Shown one piece after another: positions 24,331 to 34,939 of a stretch of DNA of 64,000 nucleotides. Numbering within the stretch: position 1 is the stretch's first letter; the number at the start of each line of letters is the position of its first letter. Origin of the DNA: Eumeta japonica (Eukaryota > Arthropoda > Insecta > Lepidoptera > Psychidae); assembly GCA_005406025.1 (NCBI GenBank), contig BGZK01001294.1, positions 110,751-174,750 of the forward strand. Reading direction: 5' to 3'. Made by a program: the position numbers and the translations under genes. Under the pieces are notes generated by a model. That model saw only the letters and a program-made list of their open reading frames with translations, had not been told where the DNA came from and made no database searches.

Positions 24331-24989
24331 CTCTGAAAATCATGTTTATACTCACGAATTTTTTTCCGGGAATTTTCGATTGGTTTTGTACAGCACCATA
24401 AAGACGGATGTACGATTTTCAGCCACTTTGATTTTTGGATATCAGGTATATAATTTTGTTCGCGCCATCTTGCCTAGTTGTGCGCCTGTTCGAAAGTAAA
24501 TGTGTTTCTTCCACTTCATGTTCGACTACGGTTAAAGCCACAAGCTAGCGGCGAACCTTATGGCGACACATATATTTTAAAAAACGAAGGCGTCAAATTT
24601 AAACCTCGTATTTGTACATCGTTTTGCTTCTTTTTTGACGATAAAGTACAAATACTATAAATATTTACCTCGCTAAAATTTATTTTAGGTGATCTAAATA
24701 CTTTTCCACTGTGTGTTATGTTCATTGAGATTGACAAATTACCAGGTGCCAATGAATATTCAAAAAGAAAAATGAGTAAAATGACAAAAAAAGATAAAAA
24801 ATATATCTACGCAACGTTTAATCGTGATGAATATTCTTATTTGGTCTAGTTTAATTAAGTGTACCTAAAACTTGTCGCAAAAAAAATGGATGCATCAATA
24901 TCTCGCGACAGCTGTTTGGAAACATTTCATCGTTTCTATAAACTTATTTATAATTATTTATTAAAAGTCTGTGTCATATTACATAAATA
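24331..24989. other. AT-rich non-genic DNA
   Basis: No supported feature. Confidence 0.55.
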
Positions 24990-25054
24990 CAGATAATGTA
25001 TCAATTACATATTTATTGCCTGACGCAATACTTGTGTGATTGATACATTATCTG
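24990..25054. ncRNA. Pre-miRNA-like hairpin (candidate)
   Basis: AGATAATGTATCAATTACA pairs with TGTGATTGATACATTATCT over 19-20 bp with a single G-U. There is a small internal loop, and then a second 6-bp stem (TATTGC/GCAATA) closes a CTGAC pentaloop. The total is 65 nt, the usual insect pre-miRNA size. I do not recognise either arm as a known miRNA. A tiny foldback repeat is the alternative. Confidence 0.35.
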
Positions 25055-25298
25055 AGTGTGTTGACGATTGCCTGTATTAGTGCAATGTCACGCAAAATAC
25101 CACGCCGGGAATAAAATCGAGTTTCTAAGCACGGAGTATTTTTTTTGGAGCAGATTTTTTTTCGCTAAGCTTGTGTCGTTGATTGGATACAAAACTAGGA
25201 ACTTTCATGCGATAGATGGTCCCTATTGTCAAAACTGCACTAAATGACCTCACCGAAGTTCATGTTTCTTGATTCACGAAATTTTATCGTTATTATTA

Positions 25299-25685
25299 AA
25301 CTCACACCAATTCCCCAGAAGGGTAGACGGAAAACGTAGATTTCCACATATTAAAACCTTTTTACATACCTCCCCTGTTTCACTAACATCCGTTTCATGT
25401 ATCCTTATAAGCTTATGGATTATAATAGGTGTATAAAATATGACCCTTTTTTAATATGTTTACGATCTGCATAAGATTGCTGATATTTGCCGATGCTTCG
25501 ACGACACCTATTCGCTCCACCGATTTTTTTTAGTCTAGTTTCTTAAATTCTTTCCAGATGGTTAAACCACCGTAACTCGCTCTTTTCTATTCTAGTCACT
25601 ACATCTGTTCTCAGATCACACCGGCTGTCTTCCATCGCTGTTTCGACGTATATCATTCAAAGACATTCCATGATATTGTAACTCG
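25299..25685 (-). mobile_element. LINE 3' end, family B copy 2
   Basis: On the minus strand the relic contains DVVTRIEKSELRWFNHL (near 25550..25610) and, further 3', DVSETGEVCK, ending in a TTTAATAATAA tail. TRxEKxxLRWFxH followed by DVSEAxEVCK is the C-terminal signature of a lepidopteran non-LTR retrotransposon. The frame is interrupted by stops and shifts, so the copy is dead. Confidence 0.72.
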
Positions 25686-25774
25686 TGTCATGAATTTGAT
25701 ACGTACACCGGTATTATTGACAGCGTCTCGATGCTTCAAATTTTGCATAAAAAAAAAAAGGGGGACAGAGGAGG

Positions 25775-25955
25775 AGGTGATTGCAAAAAGCGAAACGCAA
25801 ATCGAAAACGACTTAAGTTCTTAAGGCTCGGCGGCAATAAATTTCGGAGTCAGGAATTTCTCGCAAAACAGTCGTGACGCCCCCGAACGCCGGCCTTAAA
25901 GTAGGAGTGACGGCCTTAATGCGATCGCTCCTCTAATTATTTCACATCGAAATCC
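25775..25955. promoter_or_regulatory. G+C-rich island 6, candidate regulatory DNA
   Basis: A small block with CTTAAGTTCTTAAGG, CAATAAATTTCGG (Caudal/Hox-like), and two spaced GGCCTTAA words around AGTAGGAGTGAC. It has no coding frame. Confidence 0.33.
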
Positions 25956-26084
25956 TAAAAAAATGCGTCTACCCCTTGACCGATTGGATAAGAAAGGTCT
26001 GCTATATTGTTTTTTTTTGTTTAAGTAAAAATAATAAAAAAGTAAATAACGGATACAGATTCAATTTAAAAATATGACGGGCTT

Positions 26085-26205
26085 GCATAAAAATATTGAT
26101 GGATGTCAGTGGGAGATATGCAAAGATTGTACCGTGTGGAAATCTATAGTCTCTGCCTACCCTTCTGGGAATTTGGCGTGAGTTTATATTGTTATTATAT
26201 TATAT
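26085..26205 (+). mobile_element. LINE 3' end, family B copy 3
   Basis: Gives KDCTVWKSIVSAYPSGNLA and a TGA, preceded by a frameshifted MDVS...EICK block and followed by GTTTATATTGTTATTATATT. It is the cleanest C-terminal end of the family in the window. Confidence 0.78.
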
Positions 26206-26510
26206 ATGTAACTATACATTTTTGAAGTAGATTTATTTATCGTAGATTTATATATAGAGATATTTATCGACCGACCAACAATTTTTTGCCATTAGCTCTC
26301 TCTAATAAAATCAAAATGCCTATAATGTTATACGTATAATAGTAAGATATTATATACGTGAAATTAAAAGAAATGCATATTGTAGTCGTATATTTATATG
26401 CATATAAATGAGAAAAGACAAAAGGGTTTGGCTTTTCTCGTTTGTTTGTAAACCGTTAGATTTTAGTTTTTATTTAGTAGCTACTGATAAGCAGTGTTAT
26501 CAGTTAAAAA

Positions 26511-27047
26511 AACTGGCCAAATGCATGTCAGGCAATGAACTATATAGGGTTCCGTAGTTGCCCTTCATAATATGCGGACTAGAAAGGGGCTTTTTGTATG
26601 ATATTACGAACCTATCAAACGAGTTCACGGTTTAAGGGCCGATACCGTTTAAAACGTACCCACATAGGACCGGGATTATGATGCTATAATTTTACAAGGT
26701 TCTATAAACATACGCTTACTACCTATTCTAAACAATAAATTTATTTAACCGATTTTCAATAACGGGTGACTAACTCGTGAAAAGGACTTCAAAAACCTGT
26801 AATATTTTTGAATAGCTATCCAACGATACTCCACACTATCTATAGGATGGTCGAGATAGAAAAACCATCCCCACTTCACTTGTAAAAGAGGAGTAGGTGC
26901 CATCAAAAAAAATTTTATTCTTCAAGTTACAGCTTTCTAGTACTGAGTCTCTACACTGGGTTGAGACGCGAACAGACAGACATACGGAAGGACACGCCGA
27001 ACTGCGAACGGCGAAAAAGTTCCTTTCCGACTACGGAACCCTAAAAG
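26511..27047 (+). mobile_element. Repeat family D, copy 2
   Basis: It starts AACTGGCCAAATGCATGTC with TAGGGTTCCGTAG. It ends CAGACAGACATACGGAAGG, then CTACGGAACCCTAAAAG. Same architecture as the 23-kb copy but about 230 bp shorter inside. Confidence 0.7.
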
Positions 27048-27764
27048 TGAAAACGGTTAGTTTTTTCACCACCTTCGACGTAGAGTCGAAGCCTTTGTGT
27101 AGAGTCGAAATCTTCGAGGATTCAAATTGAAACAGAGTTGTCATATAAATTCCTTTCACCATGGTGTAACAAAAATCTGACTCTTGAACCCTGGTTATTG
27201 GCAGCCTTGTTCGGTATTCATGCAGGAGGCATCGATTCACTTCTTCAAATTTTCAGCAGTGATATTTTTTTTGGATAATATTTTATTTACTTTTATTTTC
27301 TGCAAAGGAGCCAGTGCATTGCGAGGGCAACTGTCTAACGCCCTACCAGAGTAGAGTACATTCGTACCTCAATCGTGACGTCATATAAGTTGTACAAGTA
27401 AGCGCCATTTGAATTGGAAAGTGTAATCAAAACAACCTTGTTTTTGTTTTCCACTTGTTCTTGCAAAAAATAAATTAACTACCAGAACTACATAACAAGG
27501 GGTTTCAGCAAAAAATTATGTTATTCACTCACGTAATAGAAAAAGCGTCAAGTAATAACAGACTTATAAAATATGTTCTCTCAATACTATTTTCCCACTT
27601 TCTACCTTTTGTTGTACAATAAAAAGGTTTTCATGTAATTATTCTTAATTGTATCTATAGTTGCAATGTTCATGAAATATTCGTTTATTGAAATCTTAGA
27701 AATCACATTATTTCAAGAAAACGAAGTAGGTATTTTAAACAAAAACGTGCCGTTTTTTATTGCA
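27048..27764. other. Non-genic DNA
   Basis: No supported feature. A 102-codon plus-strand frame beginning at 27666 runs into the next island without any motif. Confidence 0.5.
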
Positions 27765-27975
27765 AATGGCGCTCGAACTAATTCCGACGTTTTGTATGCG
27801 ACGAAGGTGCGCGAGGTGGGTGCCTCTGCACGCGACCGCCAACGTGAGCCCGAGGGTTTGCCGCTGACGCCACCTTCTGAACAAGACAGATTGTCTGCGC
27901 CGTATGCGCGATCGTTCGCCGGTCGGGCGTCAACTCTCTATGGAGACCGCCGGCGACGCGATCACGAATTATAGC
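27765..27975. promoter_or_regulatory. G+C-rich island 7
   Basis: A short G+C-rich block with CCGACGTTTTGTATGCGACG at its left side. Frames on both strands are open through it, which suggests composition rather than coding. Confidence 0.28.
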
Positions 27976-28053
27976 CACAGGAACAAGCCACGAAACTTTA
28001 TTTTAGTCAAAAATATGCAACGAGAATTGAGAAAGAGATATGTCTGTATTTAC

Positions 28054-28114
28054 AATTATTTTATGGCATCTCAGTCGTACATACAGGCACGACTGAGATG
28101 TACATAAAATTATT
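28054..28114. ncRNA. Pre-miRNA-like hairpin (candidate)
   Basis: CATCTCAGTCGT pairs perfectly with ACGACTGAGATG around a 10-nt loop. The stem continues outward through CAATTATTTTATG against CATAAAATTATTG with one mismatch and one 1x2 internal loop, giving about 25 bp in 61 nt. Neither arm is a miRNA I recognise. Confidence 0.4.
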
Positions 28115-28429
28115 GTACCGAATCACTCAGCCTTTACTATAAATTTAATGGTATTTACTATAGGCTTAAGGTATGCATTAACTGTTGAGGTAAAAGGTCG
28201 TGCGAAAATGACAGTGTTAAATTAAATAGGGTTTTTCGTAGCAATAGCAAATCTAGTTCACCGATCTGTAATGAAATCTATGTTTTATGTTACGGTACAT
28301 ATGGTGTGTTAAATATTCTATGCAAATATTTGCTACTTATATTAAATTAATACTTTTATATGTATAACAATAATTATTGATCATTATTATATAAAAGTTT
28401 ATTTGCATAACACTGATCGAACGACATTT

Positions 28430-28960
28430 TGAAATCTTCGGGCGCAATTTTGCGTCGCGGCAGTTTTTTAAATCTTTGACATAAGCACATATTTTATGGT
28501 TCCAATACAATTCAAGCTCTGAGATGTCCATTCCTTTCGCTACGTCACACTTTTCGAAATGCGCACAGACAACTAGGAAAAGGCCGTCCCTAGCGATATT
28601 ACGTCAGAAAAAAACAAGTGTAAAATATTCCGGTTTTTGCATTTCTGACCGTCAATTTTCTATAAACTACGATGAGCGAGCGATTCCATCTTAACTTACC
28701 GTTTTCTCGAGCACTCGTCGGGGACACGCGTGTTCTATCGCACATCTCGGCCGGTACCGCGCGCCCGCCCGCCGCCGCGCCGCCGCCCGCCCGCCGCCCC
28801 GCACGTCGCGCCCGCCGCGGCCGCTGTCGCGTCTCGTGGTGGCCGCCCTGACGGATCGTGGGACGTTGCGTCGGACGCGTGAGCCTGTTAGTTAATTGCC
28901 CGGACCCCGTGTTGTTCAAATTTGTTTGGGTGACGCCAGGTTGATGTGGACGGTTTCGCT
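28430..28960 (-). promoter_or_regulatory. G+C-rich island 8, possible 5' exon
   Basis: The core (28740..28830) is a run of CCGCC-type repeats. A minus-strand frame is open from 29120 down to 28599 (173 codons), and within it lies GAAAACG|GTAAGTTAAG, a consensus splice donor (GTAAGT is the complement of 28694..28699). An in-frame ATG precedes it by 15 codons (MCDRTRVSPTSAREN). Most of the predicted peptide is arginine-rich low complexity, so a CpG-rich promoter plus mainly untranslated first exon is more likely than a long coding exon. Confidence 0.33.
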
Positions 28961-29995
28961 GGAGAAATGGGAAGTTTTCTTTTGTTTTTTTTCTTAGAAT
29001 AGATTTCGCAAATGGGACCACGTCGCTTGCACGATGGAAATTTGCGTAGATTTCAACACGCCTTCGTTGGCTGTGGTCTCGCGATACGAAACACACCGCT
29101 TGCTTATTTGAATCCCTCACTTCAATAAATTTCTTATGGAGCTAGATGTCATTTCTCCTAGAAAATTGTTTACTTGTTTTCAACTAAACGTCTCACTTTA
29201 ATGTCTAGCTATATTCGAAGATAGATTGCATTGGAATTGATACGTGGAATTTAAAATGTAAATTTCTCTTTATATCGAAAAAAAAAAATTTGGCAACGAA
29301 CAAACATCGGATTATGAAATATATTTTATAGTTTAACAATTACGAGACGTATTGTTATTGTTTTCCCATGTAAAAACAGACAAGAGTTGACGGAAGAAGC
29401 GGAGAATTTATAGGTTTGATATTTATTTTTTTGTTTATATCTATACTAACAGTGAAAAAAATTCAATCTTCTTCATACGGTGCTTCAAAAGAATACTTTG
29501 ATGAGTAGCTCAACTTTTTTTCTCTACATTTAAAAACAGTCATTGCGTACCTGAAAGTATAGGTTTTTTTTTAAAAATATAGTAAAACTCTTATCAAAGT
29601 ATATATTTTTTATTATGTTAAAACTATAGCATGGAACTCCATTCGCGTGAGGCTGCCTATCGTCCGTTAGATATTTTCAGCTTACATAAAAGAAGAACTA
29701 AGTCCTTTTATCTTACAAATACGTGCATGGAGGAAATTCACTTACGTGCTAATATTAATCGTAAAGTGCAAGAAAACTCTTTCATTGCTTTTTTTTGCGA
29801 TTGACCATAAATTGCTGTATCCATAAACATTTCGTACGTGAAATTGTGTACCGAAAATCAAATTATAATAAAATTTTAAAGGAGAGGATTCTTCTAATGT
29901 GTATTATTTTTATTATTTCCTCATTTAATATCAAAATAATTATAATCCTGTTATAAATCCATTATAAAAAAAACCAAAACAATTCGCTTTATCGC
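28961..29995. other. AT-rich non-genic DNA
   Basis: No supported feature. Confidence 0.55.
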
Positions 29996-30021
29996 TTAAG
30001 GAAGCTATATATATTTATATA

Positions 30022-30432
30022 TTAGGGTTTTTCACAAAAATAAAAAAAAAAATATTTTTTTTCCAAACAGGCTTAAAAGTTTCCTTTTGACGTCACGAAC
30101 CGCCAGTGAAAACCGGAGCTCTTAATATTAATATTAAGTATGTCCTCATCGCATTTTTTAATTCCCATAAGAATAACACGGGAAAAATTATTTTTGTTTC
30201 TTCTGATTTTTGTACTGTTCAAACGACTAATCAACCAATGAATCGCTGCTATAGTTATTGTAGGGAATTGAACGCTCTACAAAATGGGACTGATAAGATT
30301 TTCGATTAGTCCACGTGCTTAAGAGTTTTTTACGATCAAAATTCAATTTTTTTTAAATTTGATCGAAAACTCTAAATTTTACTAAAATTGTTAGCTTTAT
30401 GGGAAAAATGGGGATTAAATTTTTTGCTAAAC
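30022..30432 (+). repeat. Left terminal inverted repeat
   Basis: Visually almost identical to the right repeat over its inner 330 bp. It contains an 18-bp palindrome (CTTAATATTAATATTAAG), a CACGTG near 30312, and a subterminal foldback near 30324..30375 (AGAGTTTTTTACGATCAAA against TTTGATCGAAAACTCT). Confidence 0.9.
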
Positions 30433-30472
30433 ATTAATTAATTCTCTCATAAACGTTTATATCTCTGATTTC

Positions 30473-30478
30473 TTTATT
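30473..30478 (-). promoter_or_regulatory. Polyadenylation signal of the transposase gene
   Basis: AATAAA on the minus strand about 50 nt beyond the transposase stop codon and inside the element. It is correctly placed to end the transcript. Confidence 0.5.
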
Positions 30479-30526
30479 ATTAAGGTTTTTAAAAGTATGT
30501 ACTAATCTAAATACATCAAATATCTA

Positions 30527-31360
30527 TTATTGGAGAGATTTTTTATTACAATCGGGAAATTGTTGTCGATGATTGCGAACAACCTGTAATAGATACTGCA
30601 ACTGGTCTTCATCTTTGGTTAGGCAGCAGTTATATTCTTCGATCAACGCAATTCCCCGTTCAGCAACGTCGTTGGTCACTTTTAAGGTTTTAAAAAATTC
30701 CAGACAAATTTTGTAGCTTTCATTATCAGGCCACGATAAAATATCTTCTTCTAAGAAATCAGAGGGTAAATCGAATTTTGTAAATAGCTCCAATGACTTG
30801 TTTGAAACAAAGTTGCTCAAATCTTTTTTCAACAACAATGGTAGATCTTTGTCTTCAACATGAAATCGCTGATCCATCAATGTAGAGCCTTCCTGGGTGT
30901 TAATTGCATCAATAATTTTTCTTTTAATATCAACTGAAACGTTGTCATCAAATAATGATATCGTGGCTAACTCATTATTCAAATACCACTGATGTTCCTT
31001 CATCTTTCTACAAGCTTCTTTTGATACCGCCGGGATGATGTGTTTATCCGAAATCAATTTTTTCATCAACTCTAAATCTTTGTTTGGCGCCAAAATAGCA
31101 GATGTTGCTGTGAACCACGCTTCAATGTAAAATAAAAGAATGAAGATACATACTTGACGTAAATTGTTCATTTCACGAGCGGAAAGACGAAATTGGTCCC
31201 GAAACATAAAAATTTTTAAACTATAGATGGCTTTTGACATTCATCGTGCATGATGCATAGCGCCAGGACGCTTAAAAATGTACGTATCGGTTGGACAACT
31301 ACCAAGAAAAACTAAAGATAACGATAAAAGCTCTCGGTGATCATCTCGAGGATGAGACAT
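30527..31360 (-). pseudogene. Transposase-like protein, C-terminal part, nonsense-mutated
   Basis: Two consecutive segments in one minus-strand frame: 39 codons from 31360, then a TGA at 31241..31243, then 237 codons from an ATG at 31240 to the stop. The first segment ends FKRPGAMHHAR. The second begins MSKAIYSLKIFMFRDQF and later has KEHQWYLNNELATISLFDD and NDVAERGIALIEEYNC followed by TKDEDQLQYLLQVV. I know this block order from a large family of uncharacterised, probably transposase-derived proteins in arthropod and other invertebrate genomes. There the residue at the TGA is normally tryptophan (HHARWM), so TGG has become TGA. Just upstream, TTATTAATTTTTTTTAG ends at 31361 like a splice acceptor, and CAG|GTAAAAATTG lies about 75 nt further up. 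This looks like the last exon of a longer gene whose 5' exons were deleted. Confidence 0.75.
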
Positions 31361-31525
31361 CTAAAAAAAATTAATAAGCATAAGTTAAAAATAATAGTTT
31401 TAATTGTATTAATGAGCTAGAGTTAACAATTTTTACCTGTAAGCAATTATTGATAAAATTAATAATTCTAATTTTATCATCAATTAAAGCATTATTGGTA
31501 AACGTTTATTACAAGGTAAATTCGT

Positions 31526-31933
31526 GTTTAACAAAAAATTTGATCCCCATTTTTCCCATAAAGCTAACAATTTTAGTAAAATTTAGAGTTTTCGATCAAA
31601 TTTAAAAAAAATTGAATTTTGATCGTAAAAAACTCTTAAGCACGTGGACTAATCGAAAATCTTATCAGTCCCATTTTGTAGAGCGTTCAATTCCCTACAA
31701 TAACTATAGCAGCGATTCATTGGTTGATTAGTCGTTTGAACAGTACAAAAATCAGAAGAAACAAAAATAATTTTTCCCGTGTTATTCTTATGGGAATTAA
31801 AAATGCGATGAGGACATACTTAATATTAATATTAAGAGCTCCGGTTTTCACTGGCGGTTCGTGACGTCAAAAGGAAACTTTTAAGCCTGTTTGGAAAAAA
31901 AAATAATTTTTTTTTATTTTTTTGAAACACCCT

Positions 31934-31937
<4 letters not shown>
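31526..31937 (-). repeat. Right terminal inverted repeat
   Basis: Reverse complement of the left repeat, differing by a few substitutions and small length changes in A/T runs. It is followed immediately by a TA microsatellite. Confidence 0.9.

Positions 31938-31960
<23 letters not shown>
31934..31960. repeat. (TA)n microsatellite
   Basis: A TA tract next to the right inverted repeat. The left side has only a shorter TA-rich stretch, so this tract probably expanded after insertion. Confidence 0.9.
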
Positions 31961-31965
<5 letters not shown>

Positions 31966-32080
31966 TATCATATACAAGGATATTTTCCTTAAGTAAACTA
32001 GAGATGTGCTTAACGCGTCGTAGAAGTCATCACCAATTCATTGGAGTCCAAGTATTCGTCTCTGTATATTATTTTTTATA

Positions 32081-32306
32081 CCTTAAGCCCCCCGCGCTGG
32101 ACTAGCGCAGTCTAAGGACCGTTAATGACCGTCGTCGGCGATGCGATGGCAAAATTCGCGACAGACGGCTTAACGTGCCCTCCGAGGCACGGAGCGAACG
32201 GTTTGGTTCGACTCGAGCTCGTCGGTCGATTCGCCCGTAGGCGGGATCGGACCCGGCACCTCCCGGTTCGAAGGCGACACCCTTAACCTCTGAGCCGCCA
32301 CCGCCT
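32081..32306 (-). mobile_element. tRNA-derived SINE
   Basis: On the minus strand the 5' part reads GTGGCGGCTCAGAGGTTAAG (A-box-like), then GTGCCGGGTCCGATCCCGCC with a B-box GGTCCGATCCC (complement of 32243..32253). This is a tRNA-like head of about 70 nt. The body contains CGCATCGCCGACGACGGTCA and ends near GGGGGGCTTAAGGTATA. A body-only copy lies at 55247..55383. RNA polymerase III would transcribe it leftward. Confidence 0.72.
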
Positions 32307-32399
32307 TTTCTATTTTCAATACGTCCGTTTTTCAGATACAAAAGGAAAATTCTGATTGATTACGTACTCATCGCTAATATCTATCGATCACAATAATCA

Positions 32400-33060
32400 G
32401 ATTTCGTCTCGGTGTATCGTAGTGTCTGTACGCGTGTAGGTAGGAAAAATACTATACAAATGTTCGGGCGGAGCGCAAACGAAAAACAATATTCGCCGAA
32501 GTGAGGCGGGTGCGCCGATACCGAAGCCTTCAAAGTCGCCCCAACGGATCGTCGCCACCTTATATAAAAGCGGAATAAAATATCCCAATAAGGACGGCGC
32601 CCGGCGAATCGCCGCGAACAATTATTTTTTGCCTCTGGAAATTCGAGACTTAACGAAATTCGAATCGCTTACAGTCGTTAGCAGTGAAATTATATAGAAA
32701 AAGCTTTGCGCGCATCTTCAAAGAGCGGCTACAACCCTTTGGTGGGCGGGCGGCGGGCGGAGGCGAGGGCGGGCGGGGCGGGGCGGCCGGCTACGGTAAT
32801 ATAGAAAACTTGTGTTAGCCCAGTTCCGGGCCTTTGTAACATCATTTCGGCTGCTCGTGTGCCGCCGCCGAGAGGTTTTGATCCTCTTTGAAATTCTGGC
32901 CGGTGCCGGCTCGCCAAACACTCGTCCGGTGGCTCGTAGGCGCCTGGTGTGGGAGGGATTTCGGACGGTGCAAACGGGCGTGGATTACGCGTGGCCTGAG
33001 ATGCCTGTCTGTCTTATTTTGGTGTTTGCGTGTATTATTTTTGAAAGAAAATGTAGATTG
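32400..33060. promoter_or_regulatory. G+C-rich island 9 with TATA-type motif
   Basis: G+C-rich DNA with TATATAAAAG at 32561..32570 on the plus strand, a textbook TATA sequence in a G+C-rich setting, and a CGGGCGGCGGGCGGAGGCG tract near 32750. Frames of 62-87 codons occur on both strands without motifs. A core promoter is possible; no initiator was identified. Confidence 0.35.
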
Positions 33061-34939
33061 ATTTTATCGAATTAAGTTTTGTAGTGAAAGATCTATACGC
33101 GTGTTGGACTGGGGTAATGCCAAGACGTCTTGAAATTAAGGAGGCGCTTGGTTTTGGCCTACGTCGTTTGCGCCTAGTGCTGTGTGCAGATAGAGGGGAT
33201 GGCGCGTTGGCATGAGGCAATACCGAGCGTCTCACACATTGGAGATGCTTAATTTTGATCTACGCTGTGTTCGTCTGAACCCGTATTTCCACCTGTGATG
33301 AAGCTTTTTATAACAATAAATAGTGATTTTTATATTTGAAATTTTGTCATTATTTACAAAGTTTCCAAAATGAGTTATAATGAATTATTACATCCAAAAC
33401 GAGTGTTTCATGTTTTAACTATCATCGACTAATTGTAACTTTCATAGAATCAAAGGATAGTCTACGAGAAACAAACTCTTGTGCTATTGTAACGAAGTTA
33501 ACTGATGAAATGTAATATTAAATGCGGTTAATAAAAATAATGAGCTCCTTCTTTTCATTCACAATACCCGCCATTCTCATTCCAATTTCAATAATATAAT
33601 ATTCAATAGTTTTGATGTTTCACATCTACCGGCTGCCCCCTGGTGCACTCATTTTTTTTAGAGTACATTTAACTTATTGCTTCTGGTTGAGGCAAACAAA
33701 CGTCCGCTATCCGCTGACAGACGGACAGATTTTAACTGAGCGACGACAGGTATAAAAATGACCGCGAGCGAGTGTTAAGACAGTAACAATGTGCTGGGGT
33801 TAGATGAAAATTAAACATAGCGATTTCGGATTTCTTCTTTGCTGGAAAAAAAAAAGGTTCCTTAGACCAGTATTTTATTTTGCATTCGACAAATGTTTAA
33901 CTGTTAAAATATTACAACTACAACTCTTGTATTTAGTTAATGCTATTAAAATGAAACGTTCCAGGCACATTTTAGGATGAATTTAACTCGTAATCGGCAT
34001 AACGTATTCCAAAACAGACATGAATGAAGTGGTTAGAAGTGTTATTGCATAACCATGCCATTATATTGTTAATCTGAAAAAAAAAACCGCTGAAAAACCA
34101 AAAAATACCATTATTGGCATTATCTACTTTTCATTAGAGTTTGAAATAAAATTTTTTTTGGTAATTTTAGAGAATTCATCAATTTTATCATTTTCGTCAT
34201 ATTTTCTTGGTCTAGAAAATAGTTTAATAAAATAACTGTTCTACAACTCAATATTAATGCGATATACACGAAAAAAACATTGTAGTATTTGCATAAATTA
34301 AATTGTGGACGTGATTTGTTTACAAATTTATAAAATTTTGGTTGTTTGAATAGTCCGCAAGTTTCTGTTTATGAATTCGTTCACAACTAAAGACGACAAT
34401 AATAAATTTGACAAGAATTACAGAAACTGTAGTTTAGGGATATTGATACGGGAGTTTGGGTGTTGGAAGTTCTTTTAGTGAGTATGTTGAAGTGATTGAA
34501 TCGATGAAATAAGTTGAAGTATATTCAAGTAAAAGTGTTGTATTAGTCCCACAAAGCGGTCGTAAGCAAGTTCTTCAAGCTGTTGAATATTGTATTATAC
34601 TATAGAACCTTTTGTCCTCCTCATGTGTTCATTTTCTTATTCCAATGTTAGAATTGCGACTATGGCCGAATGAATTCTTGGAAATGTATAATACAGAATA
34701 TTGTTATATTTTTTTGTTTTAGGAATTAGGAATTTATTTTATTATAGGAATTTTATAAGAATTTTTGTTGTCGTGAAACAGCGCTTCGCTAGTTGGTTTT
34801 CAAACTTGCACTAATAGTGGCGATCATCTGCAACTTGTATCAGCTCCAAGGGTTTCTACATTCAAGGCTCAAGACTGTTTCCGCGACAACCACCTTTATA
34901 ATTTAAGAAGAAGAAACACGCCATAAGAAATAAATGTAA
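33061..34939. other. AT-rich non-genic DNA
   Basis: No supported feature. The first 200 bp retain higher G+C. Confidence 0.55.

Larger units (their letters stand above)
30000..31988 (-). mobile_element. DNA transposon with about 410-bp terminal inverted repeats
   Basis: A 2-kb unit flanked by long, nearly identical inverted repeats that enclose a broken transposase reading leftward. The clear repeat ends are TATTAGGGTTTTTCAC on the left and its counterpart TATTAGGGTGTTTC on the right. Outside these, after TA-rich tracts, both sides also carry CTTAAGGAA (29995..30003, and inverted at 31985..31993). The element may therefore really end at TTAA target duplications, which would suit a TTAA-specific superfamily. 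That boundary is inference; the TA-rich flanks hide any simple duplication. High repeat identity suggests recent insertion or gene conversion. It is non-autonomous now because the transposase is truncated and has a stop. Confidence 0.85.
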
